Part shown: positions 1 to 9,035 of the stretch, one piece after another | Position numbering within the stretch: position 1 is the stretch's first letter | How the letters are laid out: each line of letters starts with the position of its first letter | Assembly: GCA_021157895.1 (NCBI GenBank) | Contig: JAGGVQ010000016.1 | Coordinates: 1 to 44,585, forward strand | Direction: 5' to 3' | Length of the DNA stretch: 44,585 nt | Source: Dehalococcoidia bacterium | GTDB lineage: Bacteria; Chloroflexota; Dehalococcoidia; GIF9; AB-539-J10 | Position numbers and translations under genes: made by a program | Notes under the pieces: generated by a model | The model's input: the letters and a program-made list of their open reading frames with translations, nothing else | Told to the model about the DNA's origin: nothing | Database searches by the model: none

Positions 1-51
1 AGGCGGAGACGAAAGCAGGAAAAGGAAGAGAAAAAGCAAAGGGAAGATTGA
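1..51 (+). CDS. C-terminal tail of an upstream gene (partial)
   Basis: An open frame enters from the left edge and stops with TGA at 49-51. The visible residues are almost all Arg, Lys, Glu and Gln, as in a charged C-terminal tail. It lies 23 bases before the broken ImmA/IrrE gene, so it could be the end of a phage-type regulator. Nothing in the tail identifies a family. Confidence 0.25.
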   Translation, partial: RRRRKQEKEEKKQRED

Positions 52-74
52 GTATAGTTTTGAGGGTATTGCAT

Positions 75-566
75 ATGAGCAGGCTGGCAGTAGAAAAAGC
101 TATAGAGATTCATGCCCATCATCCTGGACTATCCTTTCCAATAGATATGGAGTGATTATCCAATGCGGAGGGCTGTGATCTGGTTAACTGGCCATTTCTG
201 CTACCGATTAAAGAGGTAAAACGGAGCCACTGGATAGGTATTGCTGAAGGTCTCAATAAAAGAGAGCGGCGTCATCTGATTGCCCATGCCCTCGCCCATC
301 ATATCCTGCATTGTGGCAATCAGCTATCGTTCCGTGATTGGCAGAAAACGACTGTAGTTAAACAAGAAAGAGAGGCTGAAGAATGTGCTGCTCACATCTT
401 GATGCCGGAGACAGAACTGGCAAGGGTGATTGATATATCGGTCTGGGAGATCGCTGAGTATTTTGGAGTGCCTAAGGAGCTGGCGTGTCAGAGAATCAGT
501 GAGTTTGCTACGGAGGAAGAAGTCTATCATTGGCAATTGGCAAGAGAGGATAACTTCACTGTATAG
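75..566 (+). pseudogene. Broken ImmA/IrrE-family metallopeptidase
   Basis: From ATG at 75 the frame runs to TAG at 564-566 but is cut by an in-frame TGA at 153-155 after 26 codons. The downstream part has the ImmA/IrrE pattern: a helix with RRHLIAHALAHHILH, then EECAAHILMP, then a helix-turn-helix-like stretch (VWEIAEYFGVPKELACQRI). ImmA peptidases of integrative elements cleave the element's repressor. The usual HELGH zinc motif reads HALAH here, so the catalytic Glu is also lost. It precedes a broken recombinase by 21 bases, consistent with a decayed integrative element. An internal restart giving a non-catalytic protein cannot be excluded. Confidence 0.75.
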
Positions 567-587
567 ATTCACATCAGGAGGAATCGT

Positions 588-2122
588 ATGTCTAAAGAAA
601 CTGGTGGTAAACAGTTAAGGTGCTGTGTGTATGCCCGGGTATCGACCGAGGAGCAGGCAGAAAGAGACCTCTCTATTCCTTTCCAGCTGGAGAGATGTCG
701 CTATCACGCTCAGTGTAAGGGATGGGATGTAGTTAAAGAGTTTGTTGATGCCGGCGAGAGCGCCAGGACAGATAAAAGACCACAATTCCAGCAGATGATT
801 GGGGCAGCCAGGACTAAAGCGTTTGATATTATCCTGGTGCACAAGTTTGACAGGTTTGCCTGTAATGACTATGACTTCATTGTCTATGAGAAGAAACTTG
901 GGGACCTGGGGATAACCGTTGAGAGTGTTAGTGAGCCGGGTTGATGCCTCCACTCCAGCCGGCTATATCAGCCGCAGGATGATGCAGGTAATAAGCACCT
1001 AGTATTCCAAGAACCTTGCCATTGAAGTCAAGAAGGGTCTGCAGAAGAAGGTGGAGAATGGCGGCTGGCCTAAACAGGCTCCATTCGGTTATCTTAACAA
1101 GCATGATAAAAACTCTGCCTGGATAGAAGTTGACTCCAAGAATGGGGCATTTCTAACTGAAGCTTTCAAAGAGATGGCAACCGGGAAGTGGACATTGCAG
1201 AGCTGGGCAGAGGAAGCATATTCAAGAGGCTATCGAAGTAAGTACGGCAACCAGATAGCGAGGTCAAAGTGGAACGATATCTTCCATAACCGTTTCTACC
1301 TTGGAGAGACCTGGGTCAAAAAAGGTGACATACCAATTAAAGGGGCTCATAAACCACTGGTAGATGAAGATACTTTTACTCAAGTCCAGCAGGTCCTAAG
1401 ACAGCACGATAAGAATAAGCAGCATACTAAACGGCATAAGTATCTACTGCGCGGGTTAGTGCATTCTATGGATGCTGACAGCCTCTGCTGGGCAGAGACA
1501 AATAATAAGAAAAACATAAGCTACTATCGCAATCGTAAGAAGGTAAATGGGAGCCAGATCTTCTATAACAGCCGGGATATCGAGGATCAACTCCCTGCTA
1601 TCTTCAAGGATATTACAATCACCAAGAAAGCCCATCAGAATCTGCGTAAAGAGCTAATAGCTCTATTTGAAGCAGAAGCCAGCGGTGACGGCGAGCTAAA
1701 GAAAGCGGAAATTCGGTTAGCCAAGCTGGAAAGGATGGAAAAACCTGCAGCGACTGGTAATTGAAGGGCAAACATCATTTGAAGATTTTAAGGAGCATCG
1801 CTCACAGATTGAGGCTGAGAGATCAAGGCTTAAGAACACGGTTGACGCTATCAGACAACGACAGCATCTAGTACAAGCCGACTTTGGAGCCGCTCTTGAG
1901 CTGGCTACCCAGCTAGACTTTCTCTTTGAAAAAGGTACTTTTGATGAGCGGCGATTAATCTGTGAGACAGTGTTTAAGCGTATCTACGTAGAGGAAGGTA
2001 GAATGACTAGGGCAGAACTCAACACGCCTTTCGCTATTATCGCAGCCAGCGCTAAAGATTCGGGAGCTGTTACGAGCGGTGGGGAAGGGGGAACTCGAAC
2101 CCCCACGCTTTTCAGCACATGA
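588..2122 (+). pseudogene. Decayed large serine recombinase (site-specific integrase)
   Basis: Three frames join into one large serine recombinase. Positions 588-939 encode the catalytic resolvase domain with YARVSTEEQ (nucleophile Ser) and a DIILVHKFDRFAC segment. An extra base in the G run near 938-940 shifts the frame; the next frame has a TAG at 1000-1002, then continues through the recombinase domain (1051-1740). A second shift in the A run near 1738-1745 leads to a coiled-coil C-terminus ending at TGA 2120-2122. The ATG at 588 has a good SD (AGGAGG near 576). The final codons lie inside the antisense tRNA-Leu gene, as expected when such enzymes sit at their tRNA attachment site. Three lesions make it inactive. 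Confidence 0.85.
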
Positions 2123-2161
2123 TCCTAAGTCATGCTCGTCTGCCAATTCCGACACCCCCCC
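2080..2161 (-). tRNA. tRNA-Leu (anticodon TAG)
   Basis: On the minus strand an 82-nt cloverleaf can be drawn: acceptor GGGGGGG pairs with CTTCCCC (two G-U pairs), a D arm with AATTGGCAGA, anticodon stem CATGA/TCATG enclosing loop CTTAGGA (anticodon TAG), a long variable arm as in class II tRNAs, and T arm GGGGG-TTCGAGT-TCCCC. The 3' CCA is not fully encoded (ACCG follows). The serine recombinase relic overlaps its 3' half on the other strand, marking this gene as the likely integration site. Confidence 0.93.
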
Positions 2162-2291
2162 ACAAAACCGCTCGATATTTTAGCATCCCCTTTGACTCTC
2201 TGCTTGATACACAAAACGAGTAAGGATTTACAGCACTAATCCATTACTTTGTAGCTTCCCGGCAACACATAAAACAACTAAGGAATAAATT

Positions 2292-2399
2292 ATGTTTCAA
2301 CCAGATCCATGGATGCGCATTGAAGAAATGCCAATACACAGGCGGATTCAAGCAGTAAAAGGAGTTAAACTTGCCAGAGATGTGCTTGCCGCGCCATAA
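2292..2399 (+). CDS. Small hypothetical ORF (35 aa)
   Basis: ATG at 2292 follows AAGGA with 7 bases of spacing and opens a 35-residue frame ending with TAA at 2397-2399. It encodes a basic, non-membrane peptide beginning MFQPDPWMRIEEM. No family is recognised. The SD is the only support; it could also be a remnant of a longer gene. Confidence 0.25.
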   Translation: MFQPDPWMRIEEMPIHRRIQAVKGVKLARDVLAAP

Positions 2400-2428
2400 T
2401 AACTATGTGTAGGGGAAACAAAGATAAT

Positions 2429-2527
2429 ATGGATTTTCTGTTTCAGCTTATATTACTAGCACTGGGCATTATTATAATAGGAATTTTCCTGTGGAGAAGG
2501 AACTTCCCACATAACGGCGGTAGGTAA
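2429..2527 (+). CDS. Small single-pass membrane peptide (32 aa)
   Basis: ATG at 2429 to TAA at 2525-2527. The peptide has one hydrophobic segment (about residues 3-21, rich in Leu and Ile), followed by WRRN and a short polar tail, so a positive-inside single-pass topology is likely. It starts 29 bases after the previous small ORF. Purine-rich AGGGG lies about 13 bases upstream. Function unknown. Confidence 0.3.
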   Translation: MDFLFQLILLALGIIIIGIFLWRRNFPHNGGR

Positions 2528-2664
2528 ATCAGACACATCTCCCTAGAGTAACCTGTATTGTGTTATCTATTGTATTATCCAAGAAATGTCCAATGTAACG
2601 TCAACTACCACAATGCCGCAGAGAAAACCAAAGAAGCAAGCACCATACTACTCAACACCAACTA

Positions 2665-2880
2665 TCACTTCACATCCCGTTCTTGACCCCGTAATTGCTT
2701 GGCCTTCCGCCTATAGCGCCAGCTAACTACTAAAAGGCCTATGGCAATGGCCAGGGGAATCAGGCCAAAGAACTTAACAAATGGAATGATACTTACACTG
2801 GCCACAAAACATGCTCCGCCAGCATAAAGATAGAAAGTCTCCTTGCGCTTTACCTGAGTATATCCTTCTTTAGCCTTCAT
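2665..2880 (-). CDS. Small two-helix membrane protein (71 aa)
   Basis: The protein starts with a charged MKAKEGYTQVKRKE segment and then has two hydrophobic helices (about residues 16-35 and 37-51), ending in a very basic tail (RYRRKAKQLRG). The charge pattern puts both ends in the cytoplasm. An SD-like AAGG sits about 9 bases before the ATG. No family is recognised. It is isolated, with the MITE-like repeat upstream of its start. Confidence 0.5.
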   Translation of the reverse strand: MKAKEGYTQVKRKETFYLYAGGACFVASVSIIPFVKFFGLIPLAIAIGLLVVSWRYRRKAKQLRGQERDVK

Positions 2881-3047
2881 ATAAATTCAACCTTATTACA
2901 AGACGTTGCCAGGACAAGCGCTAAAAAGCTATCGTAATGAATACTCACTACAAGAATAGCAAAAGTGATTTTCTGATTTTCAGATAAAATACCTGACACA
3001 TTTACATCCGCAATAGTAAGAAATTACACTATTCTTTATATAAAAAC

Positions 3048-3182
3048 GTCCCAAGTAATCTCACCTATTTCCAGCTTCTACCCTTTCGGCTTCCACCCTC
3101 CACCTGCTAGGCCTTTGACTTCCTAGCACCTTCGCGCTTCTGCCTACTCAGTCCCCTGGTGCTTCGATTGATCACTTGGGAC
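3048..3182. repeat. MITE-like unit: 13-bp terminal inverted repeats around degenerate heptamers
   Basis: GTCCCAAGTAATC (3048-3060) is matched in inverted orientation by GATCACTTGGGAC (3170-3182), 12 of 13 bases. The interior contains a perfect 7-bp hairpin TGCTAGG/CCTAGCA (3105-3111 with 3122-3128). Read on the minus strand, it shows a loose 7-base rhythm of purine-rich units such as GGCAGAA, GCGCGAA and TGGAAGC. No reading frame is evident. This looks like a mobile or structured repeat; no T-box or known riboswitch motif was found in it. Confidence 0.55.
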
Positions 3183-3242
3183 TTCTAAAATATATCATGT
3201 GATTGGGTACTCTGTCAAGAAAATGTACTCGTTTAGAACAAA

Positions 3243-3271
3243 TGGACTCACTCTGCGTTTCTTGCTATATT
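3243..3271 (+). promoter_or_regulatory. Possible argJ promoter, leaderless
   Basis: TGGACT (3243-3248), a 17-base spacer and TATATT (3266-3271) resemble a sigma-70-type promoter. Only 8 bases separate the -10 box from the GTG start of argJ at 3280 and no SD is present, so the transcript would begin at or next to the start codon. Confidence 0.4.
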
Positions 3272-3279
3272 AGCATGCT

Positions 3280-4479
3280 GTGCTTAACATAATTGCTCAA
3301 GGCACCGTTACAACAGTCAACGGATTTCTTGCTGGAGCAACTTGTGCCGGGATAAAAGACAAAGATAATCTGGACCTCGGCATTTTATACTCCCTGGCAC
3401 CATGCACAGCTGCTGGCGTCTTCACCAACAACAAAGCCAAATCTCCCCCTGTTGTACTATCACAACAACATCTAGCAAAAAAACAAGCCCAAGCGATAGT
3501 AGTCAACTCCGGGTGTGCCAATACTTCTGTGGGCAAACAAGGACAAGCTGATGCCCACAAAATGGCAGAAATAGCCGCAACAAAACTAGGCATCTCCTCT
3601 CAAGAAGTGCTCGTGGCTAGCACAGGTATTATAGGAACTCCGCTACCCATAGGTAATATCCAAAGTAGCATTGGTAGAATAACTTTGAAGCAAGATGGAG
3701 GACATGAGCTTGCTCGAGCAATGATGACAACGGACACAAGACCCAAGGAAATAGCAATTCAATTCAATATGCAAGGACACAAAGTAACCATCGGCGGCGT
3801 AGCTAAAGGAGCAGGAATGATACACCCCAACATGGCTACAATGCTAAGCTTCATCGTCACCGACGCCAGGGTGAATGCTGACTTTCTCCAAGCGGCATTG
3901 CGCCAAGCTGTAGATGTTTCCTTTAATATGATCAGCATTGATGGAGATACCAGTACCAGCGATTGCGTCTTCTTACTAGCCAGTGGATCCGCAGGTAATG
4001 CAACTATTGGCCTCGATAATGGGAAGTTGTTCCAAGAAGCATTGACCAATGTTTGCTTACACTTAGCCAAGTCTATAGTACAGGATGCCGAGGGAGCAAC
4101 AAAATTACTGGAGGTAACGGTAGAAGGGGCCAGGAACCTGGTAGAAGCTCGTCAGGCAGCTCGAACCATCGCTAGTTCAACATCGGTAAAAACGGCAATA
4201 CATGGCAATGACCCCAACTGGGGACGCATCATCGCCGCTCTAGGAAACAGCCAGGCAGATATAGTGGCTGACAGCATAGACATCCGTCTGGACAACACAT
4301 ATGTGCTAAAGTGCGGTACCCCCGTTCACTTCGACAGAGAAAAGATAAAATCCATCTGGCACCTTACAGGCAATGCAAGTATAAAGGTGTCTCTGAACAT
4401 GGGGCACGCCGCAGCTACTGCGTGGGGATGTGACCTATCTGAAGAGTATGTTACCATTAACAGCGAGTACACAACATAA
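3280..4479 (+). CDS. argJ: Bifunctional glutamate N-acetyltransferase / amino-acid acetyltransferase ArgJ
   Basis: ArgJ moves the acetyl group from N-acetylornithine to glutamate, recycling acetyl in arginine synthesis; bifunctional forms also use acetyl-CoA. The 399-residue length fits the family. The self-cleavage site is intact: KGAGMIHPNMATML, with Thr187 as the nucleophile that becomes the N-terminus of the beta chain. Other family blocks are GVFTNNKAKSPPV near residue 47 and HGNDPNWGRI near 309. Start GTG has no SD (see the leaderless promoter). It is the first gene of argJ-B-D-G-H; argB follows after 8 bases. argC and argF are not in the window. Confidence 0.96.
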   Translation: MLNIIAQGTVTTVNGFLAGATCAGIKDKDNLDLGILYSLAPCTAAGVFTNNKAKSPPVVLSQQHLAKKQAQAIVVNSGCANTSVGKQGQADAHKMAEIAATKLGISSQEVLVASTGIIGTPLPIGNIQSSIGRITLKQDGGHELARAMMTTDTRPKEIAIQFNMQGHKVTIGGVAKGAGMIHPNMATMLSFIVTDARVNADFLQAALRQAVDVSFNMISIDGDTSTSDCVFLLASGSAGNATIGLDNGKLFQEALTNVCLHLAKSIVQDAEGATKLLEVTVEGARNLVEARQAARTIASSTSVKTAIHGNDPNWGRIIAALGNSQADIVADSIDIRLDNTYVLKCGTPVHFDREKIKSIWHLTGNASIKVSLNMGHAAATAWGCDLSEEYVTINSEYTT

Positions 4480-4487
4480 GATTTATC

Positions 4488-5273
4488 TTGCAACAGTTAG
4501 AAAAAACCGTAGTAGTCAAGCTTGGTGGCAGTACCCTGGGGAATCATGACACCATCCTCAGTGATGTGGTCGAACTTCAAAAGCAGGGAGTACCGGTAGT
4601 ATTAGTTCATGGTGGTGCCCAGCGAGTTTCCCAATACCTCTCCCTTCTGGGTATCCCCACGACTTTCTACAAAGGGCTCAGGTTAACTGACAAAAGGACA
4701 TTGGAGATCGTGACTGCTGTACTTGCAGGGTTAGTCAATAAAGAACTCGTGGTAGCGATTCAAGGTCTAGGTGGAAAAGCCATCGGCCTAAGCGGCAGCG
4801 ACGGAAACCTCCTGCAAGCTAAGATAAAAGATCCTAATCTGGGTTATGCCGGTGAAATATTGGCCAGTGATCCTTCTATTCTGAAAATTATGCTTGCCGC
4901 AGGATATACACCAGTAGTGGCACCGATCAGTTTCGGCTTTGTGGATAACACAGCCACATTATTAAACGTAAATGGTGACACTGCTGCAGGCGAAATTGCG
5001 GTTGCGCTGGAAACCACAAACCTGATATTTCTTACTGATGTCAGTGGTATCCAAAATCAAGCTGGGAAAACCATCCCCCTGATCCACACAACAGAGGCCC
5101 GCGAAATGCTCTACAATGGAGATATATCAGGTGGCATGATTCCCAAGGTAGAATCCTGTCTCAGAGCATTAACTGTCATACGTAAAGCACGCATCATTGA
5201 TGGGAGAAAACCCCACAGCCTGTTAAATGAAATCAATGGTGCAACAGGAGGAACAACTATTGTCCCAGACTAA
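4488..5273 (+). CDS. argB: Acetylglutamate kinase
   Basis: ArgB phosphorylates N-acetylglutamate, the second step of arginine synthesis. The 261-residue protein has the amino-acid-kinase start VVKLGGSTLG (ATP phosphate loop), the substrate loop VLVHGGAQ near residue 38, and NVNGDTAAGEIA near 164. The N-terminal helix that allows arginine feedback in hexameric ArgB is absent, so it is probably not arginine-sensitive in that way (inference). The TTG start at 4488 is the first in-frame start after argJ, and no clear SD is seen. Its 3' end overlaps argD by 14 bases. Confidence 0.95.
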   Translation: MQQLEKTVVVKLGGSTLGNHDTILSDVVELQKQGVPVVLVHGGAQRVSQYLSLLGIPTTFYKGLRLTDKRTLEIVTAVLAGLVNKELVVAIQGLGGKAIGLSGSDGNLLQAKIKDPNLGYAGEILASDPSILKIMLAAGYTPVVAPISFGFVDNTATLLNVNGDTAAGEIAVALETTNLIFLTDVSGIQNQAGKTIPLIHTTEAREMLYNGDISGGMIPKVESCLRALTVIRKARIIDGRKPHSLLNEINGATGGTTIVPD

Positions 5274-6447
5274 CTGGCAGGAACTAGAACACAGGCTATT
5301 CCTTAGAACATTCAATAGATCTCCCGTGACACTGGTACGCGGCCAGGGAGCCTGGGTCTGGGACGACAAAGGTAAGAAGTACCTCGATTTTGTCGGTGGC
5401 TGGGCAGTAGACAGCCTAGGACATTGCCCCACACCAATAATAGAAGCTTTGGAACTCCAATCTAGAACATTAATACAGGCATCCAACCAGTTTTACACTG
5501 TTCCCCAAATAGAACTAGCCCAACTTCTGGTACAACACAGTTGCCTTGACCGAGTATTCTTCGGCAACAGCGGGACAGAGGTCAATGAGGGAGCAGTAAA
5601 GCTAGCTCGGCGATATGGGAAGATCTACCTAAATGGTGCCTTTGAGGTTATCACAACAAGCAGTTCATTCCATGGCAGAACTTTAGCCATGACTGCTGCA
5701 ACAGGCCAGGATAAATTCCAGGATGCTTACACTCCATTGCCCGCTGGTTTTATAAATGTAAATTACAATGATTTTACAGCAATCAAGGCAGCAACCACTG
5801 AGCGAACCTGTGCTGTATTGTTAGAACCAATTCAAGGTGAGGGAGGGGTAAACCTGCCCGACGATGACTTTCTCAGTAAAGTACAGCACTGGTGCCAAGA
5901 GAAGGGAATACTGCTTATCCTGGATGAAGTTCAAACAGGTATGGGGCGCACTGGCACACTATTTGCCTATCAACAATATGGCATCGAACCAGATATTATG
6001 ACGCTGGCTAAAGGGTTGGGTAGTGGTGTCCCTATTGGAGCCTTGCTAGCAAAAGAACATGCCTCGGTATTTGTGCCTGGTGACCATGGGTCTACCTTCG
6101 GTGGCAACCCATTAGTTTGTGCTGCCGCCTATGCTGTAGTGAAATTTATGATTAGCAACAATATTCCCCAACATGTTGCAATTGTAGGGCTAAATCTCAT
6201 AAACCAGTTGAAGCAACTCGAGTTGGAGTTTAGTTTTATCACGAACGTAAGAGGACGAGGATTGCTGGTAGCACTGGAATTCGATACAGATATTGCTGCA
6301 AAAGTAATTCTGAGCTGCTTGAAGAGAGGGCTATTGCTCAACCGTGTAAAACCAAATACCATTAGGTTCATGCCACCTCTAATTATCACTGAGGCGGAAA
6401 TAGATAAGGCAATTGACATTTTAAGAAGTGCATTAAGGGAAACGTAG
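5260..6447 (+). CDS. argD: Acetylornithine aminotransferase
   Basis: ArgD is a PLP enzyme of class III that converts N-acetylglutamate semialdehyde to N-acetylornithine. Family blocks are GNSGTEVNEGAVKLAR (PLP phosphate site), SSFHGRTLAMTAATG, ILDEVQTGMGRTG and the PLP lysine in TLAKGLGSGVPIGA. I place the start at TTG 5260, because AGGAGG lies 8 bases upstream (5246-5251) and the encoded MSQTNWQELE matches the length of the family. An upstream in-frame ATG at 5227 lacks an SD and would deepen the overlap with argB. The chosen start gives 395 residues and a 14-base overlap that suggests coupled translation. Confidence 0.94.
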   Translation: MSQTNWQELEHRLFLRTFNRSPVTLVRGQGAWVWDDKGKKYLDFVGGWAVDSLGHCPTPIIEALELQSRTLIQASNQFYTVPQIELAQLLVQHSCLDRVFFGNSGTEVNEGAVKLARRYGKIYLNGAFEVITTSSSFHGRTLAMTAATGQDKFQDAYTPLPAGFINVNYNDFTAIKAATTERTCAVLLEPIQGEGGVNLPDDDFLSKVQHWCQEKGILLILDEVQTGMGRTGTLFAYQQYGIEPDIMTLAKGLGSGVPIGALLAKEHASVFVPGDHGSTFGGNPLVCAAAYAVVKFMISNNIPQHVAIVGLNLINQLKQLELEFSFITNVRGRGLLVALEFDTDIAAKVILSCLKRGLLLNRVKPNTIRFMPPLIITEAEIDKAIDILRSALRET

Positions 6448-6465
6448 AACAGGAGGATTCATATA

Positions 6466-7671
6466 TTGAACAAGGTAATATTGGCATACAGCGGAGGACT
6501 TGACACATCGGTAGCCATTCAGTGGCTCAGGGAAAAATACAACCTGGATATTATAGCTCTAACAGTGAACTTGGGAAACATGTCTGATCTTGAGTCCATC
6601 CGACAAAAAGCACTCGACATCGGTGCAATAAAAGCGATAGCAATTGATGCCACCAGTTCCTTCATTGAATCCTATGTTTTCCCTGCCCTTCAAGCTAACG
6701 CTATATACGAAGATGAATATCCCTTAGCCTGCGCTCTAGGTCGTCCCCTCATTGCCCAACTCATGGTGAAAGCAGCTCATGACGAAGGAGCTGCCATCGT
6801 AGCTCACGGATGTACAGGCAAGGGGAACGATCAGGTAAGACTTGATGTCAGCATATCAGCTCTGGACCCCAAGCTTAAGATAGTGACTCCAGCCAGAGAA
6901 TGGAATATGACACGGGAACAAACCATCGCTTATGCTCAAACCCATGGGATACCTGTCCCTATAACCAAATCCAGTCCATACTCTATTGACGAGAATTTGT
7001 GGGGTAGAGCAATCGAGTGTGGAGTATTGGAAAATCCCTGGAGCGAACCCCCTCGAGATGTATTTGCTTGGACAAAACCTATTGAGGAAACTCCCGATAT
7101 TGCTAACTATGTGGAGATTAATTTCAGCCGAGGGATACCAACAGGCCTCAATGGTAAAGAAATGAATCCCGTCAAGTTAGTCCAGACGCTGCATGAAACA
7201 GCAGGGCAACATGGTATAGGACGGATTGACCACATAGAAAACAGGATAGTGGGAATAAAATCACGAGAGATTTATGAGGCTCCCGCCGCTATCGTCCTAG
7301 TCACAGCACATCGCGCTTTGGAACAACTGGTGCTGAGTAAAGAGCAACTTTGTTTCAAAAGTATGGTAGCCAACGAATATGCTGAGCTTATTTACAATGG
7401 ATTATGGTTCACTGGCATTAGACAGAATCTAGCTGCCTTTGTAACCAGCTCGCAGGAATATGTGTCTGGGACCGTAAAAATTAAGCTCTTCAAAGGTAAC
7501 TGTCAGGTAGTAGGTAGAAAAAGCCCATACTCTCTATATGATTATAACCTAGCCACCTATGATGAAGGTGATACTTTTACCCCCAGTGATGCCACCGGCT
7601 TTATCCACATCTGGAGTCTGCCAGTCAAGACCCAGGCTCAAGCCCAAATGCCACCTCATGAGAGAAGATAA
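6466..7671 (+). CDS. argG: Argininosuccinate synthase
   Basis: ArgG joins citrulline and aspartate using ATP. The N-terminus has the PP-loop AYSGGLDTS (residues 7-15) for ATP pyrophosphate binding, followed by HGCTGKGNDQVR near 118 and TPAREW near 140, both diagnostic. At 401 residues it is full length. The TTG start at 6466 is supported by AGGAGG at 6451-6456, 9 bases upstream. The stop codon shares its last base with the argH start (TAATG), so the two are likely translated together. Confidence 0.96.
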   Translation: MNKVILAYSGGLDTSVAIQWLREKYNLDIIALTVNLGNMSDLESIRQKALDIGAIKAIAIDATSSFIESYVFPALQANAIYEDEYPLACALGRPLIAQLMVKAAHDEGAAIVAHGCTGKGNDQVRLDVSISALDPKLKIVTPAREWNMTREQTIAYAQTHGIPVPITKSSPYSIDENLWGRAIECGVLENPWSEPPRDVFAWTKPIEETPDIANYVEINFSRGIPTGLNGKEMNPVKLVQTLHETAGQHGIGRIDHIENRIVGIKSREIYEAPAAIVLVTAHRALEQLVLSKEQLCFKSMVANEYAELIYNGLWFTGIRQNLAAFVTSSQEYVSGTVKIKLFKGNCQVVGRKSPYSLYDYNLATYDEGDTFTPSDATGFIHIWSLPVKTQAQAQMPPHERR

Positions 7672-9035
7672 TGCTATCAGGCAAAGATAAATCACTAATA
7701 GATTACATGGCCTCCATCCCATTTGACCAGAGGTTATATCGCCATGATATCAGGGGAAGCATAGCCCACGTTAACATGCTGGCAAGACAGGAAATAATAT
7801 CTCACGCGGATGCTGAAACTATAGTCAATGGTCTGACCGTCATCATGAACGAGATAGAGCACGGGCAATTCCAGTTTAAACTAGAGATGGAAGATATACA
7901 CATGAATATTGAGGCCAGTTTGTTTGAGAAAATCGGAGATGCGGCAGGAAAACTGCACACAGCCCGTTCCAGAAACGACCAAATTGCCCTAGATATCCGC
8001 CTCTTCCTTAAAGAGCAAACTCAAAAAACCACTGCATATCTGATTGACCTACAACAAGCTATCCTGGATATCACTGAAACCAACAAGGCAATCATAATGC
8101 CCGGCTATACTCACCTACAGCAAGCTCAGCCAATCCTGCTAGCACATCACCTGCTGGCCTACTTTGAAATGTTTCAGCGCGACAAGGAAAGATTTGCCGA
8201 CTGTTTGAAACGCATTGACGTCCTGCCTCTAGGAAGTGGCGCGCTAGCTGGGGTTTCCTATCCCATAAACCGACTGTATCTGGCACAGGAACTGGGATTC
8301 AGCAAAATAAGTGCCAACAGCCTAGATGCAGTATCTGACAGAGATTTTGTGGCGGAATATGAGGCAGCAGCAGCTTTATGCATGATGCATATTTCCCGAT
8401 TGGCTGAGGAACTTGTCATATGGTCATCCAGCGAGTTCAGCTTCATTGAAATCGGAGAAGCCTATACTACAGGCAGTAGCATAATGCCTCAGAAAAAAAA
8501 TCCTGATGTTGCAGAACTAGCCCGAGGCAAAACTGGTAGGGTATATGGCAACCTAATGGCCATATTAACCACCATGAAAGCACTGCCATTAGCTTACAAT
8601 AGAGACCTGCAAGAAGATAAGCAGAATCTATTTGACACTATTGATACATTGCATTCTTCAGTGAATATATTTGCCAGAATGATAAAAACAGTGAAATTTA
8701 ATGCGGAGCGCATTCGAGATGCCATCAGGAGAGACTATATTCTCGCGACTGACCTGGCCGACTACTTGGTAAAAAGAGGAATGCCTTTTCGAGAAGCGCA
8801 TCATATTGTTGCTCAGCTCAGCCAATATGCTATCCGCAAGAACAAGAGTTTCCACGATCTGAGCTTAAAAGAATACCACGACGTTTCCCCACTTTTCGCC
8901 AGTGACGTGTATACCATTACACTGGAATCATCTATAGCCACCAAGAATGCCATTGGAGGCACCGCTGCTAGTCAGGTAGAGGAAGAACTGATACTGGCAA
9001 GGAAACTAATAGAAAACAGAGATAATGAACAATAA
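7671..9035 (+). CDS. argH: Argininosuccinate lyase
   Basis: ArgH splits argininosuccinate into arginine and fumarate, the last step of the pathway. This 454-residue member of the aspartase/fumarase superfamily has HTARSRNDQ (residues 96-104), the catalytic-His region YTHLQQAQP, and the mobile-loop signature GSSIMPQKKNPD near 267-278 with the catalytic Ser. The ATG overlaps the argG stop by one base. The 3' end overlaps rpe by 11 bases, so rpe belongs to the same transcript. Confidence 0.96.
   Translation: MLSGKDKSLIDYMASIPFDQRLYRHDIRGSIAHVNMLARQEIISHADAETIVNGLTVIMNEIEHGQFQFKLEMEDIHMNIEASLFEKIGDAAGKLHTARSRNDQIALDIRLFLKEQTQKTTAYLIDLQQAILDITETNKAIIMPGYTHLQQAQPILLAHHLLAYFEMFQRDKERFADCLKRIDVLPLGSGALAGVSYPINRLYLAQELGFSKISANSLDAVSDRDFVAEYEAAAALCMMHISRLAEELVIWSSSEFSFIEIGEAYTTGSSIMPQKKNPDVAELARGKTGRVYGNLMAILTTMKALPLAYNRDLQEDKQNLFDTIDTLHSSVNIFARMIKTVKFNAERIRDAIRRDYILATDLADYLVKRGMPFREAHHIVAQLSQYAIRKNKSFHDLSLKEYHDVSPLFASDVYTITLESSIATKNAIGGTAASQVEEELILARKLIENRDNEQ

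Noticed and set aside
1955-2155. 66-aa minus-strand ORF
   Set aside because: It is the translation of the tRNA-Leu gene and its flank.
2292-2527. Reductive dehalogenase membrane anchor (rdhB)
   Set aside because: The 32-aa peptide has one helix only, whereas RdhB has two or three, and no rdhA is nearby.
3048-3182. T-box leader of argJ
   Set aside because: No GGTGGNACCGCG antiterminator or AGTA specifier region on the plus strand, and no terminator before argJ.
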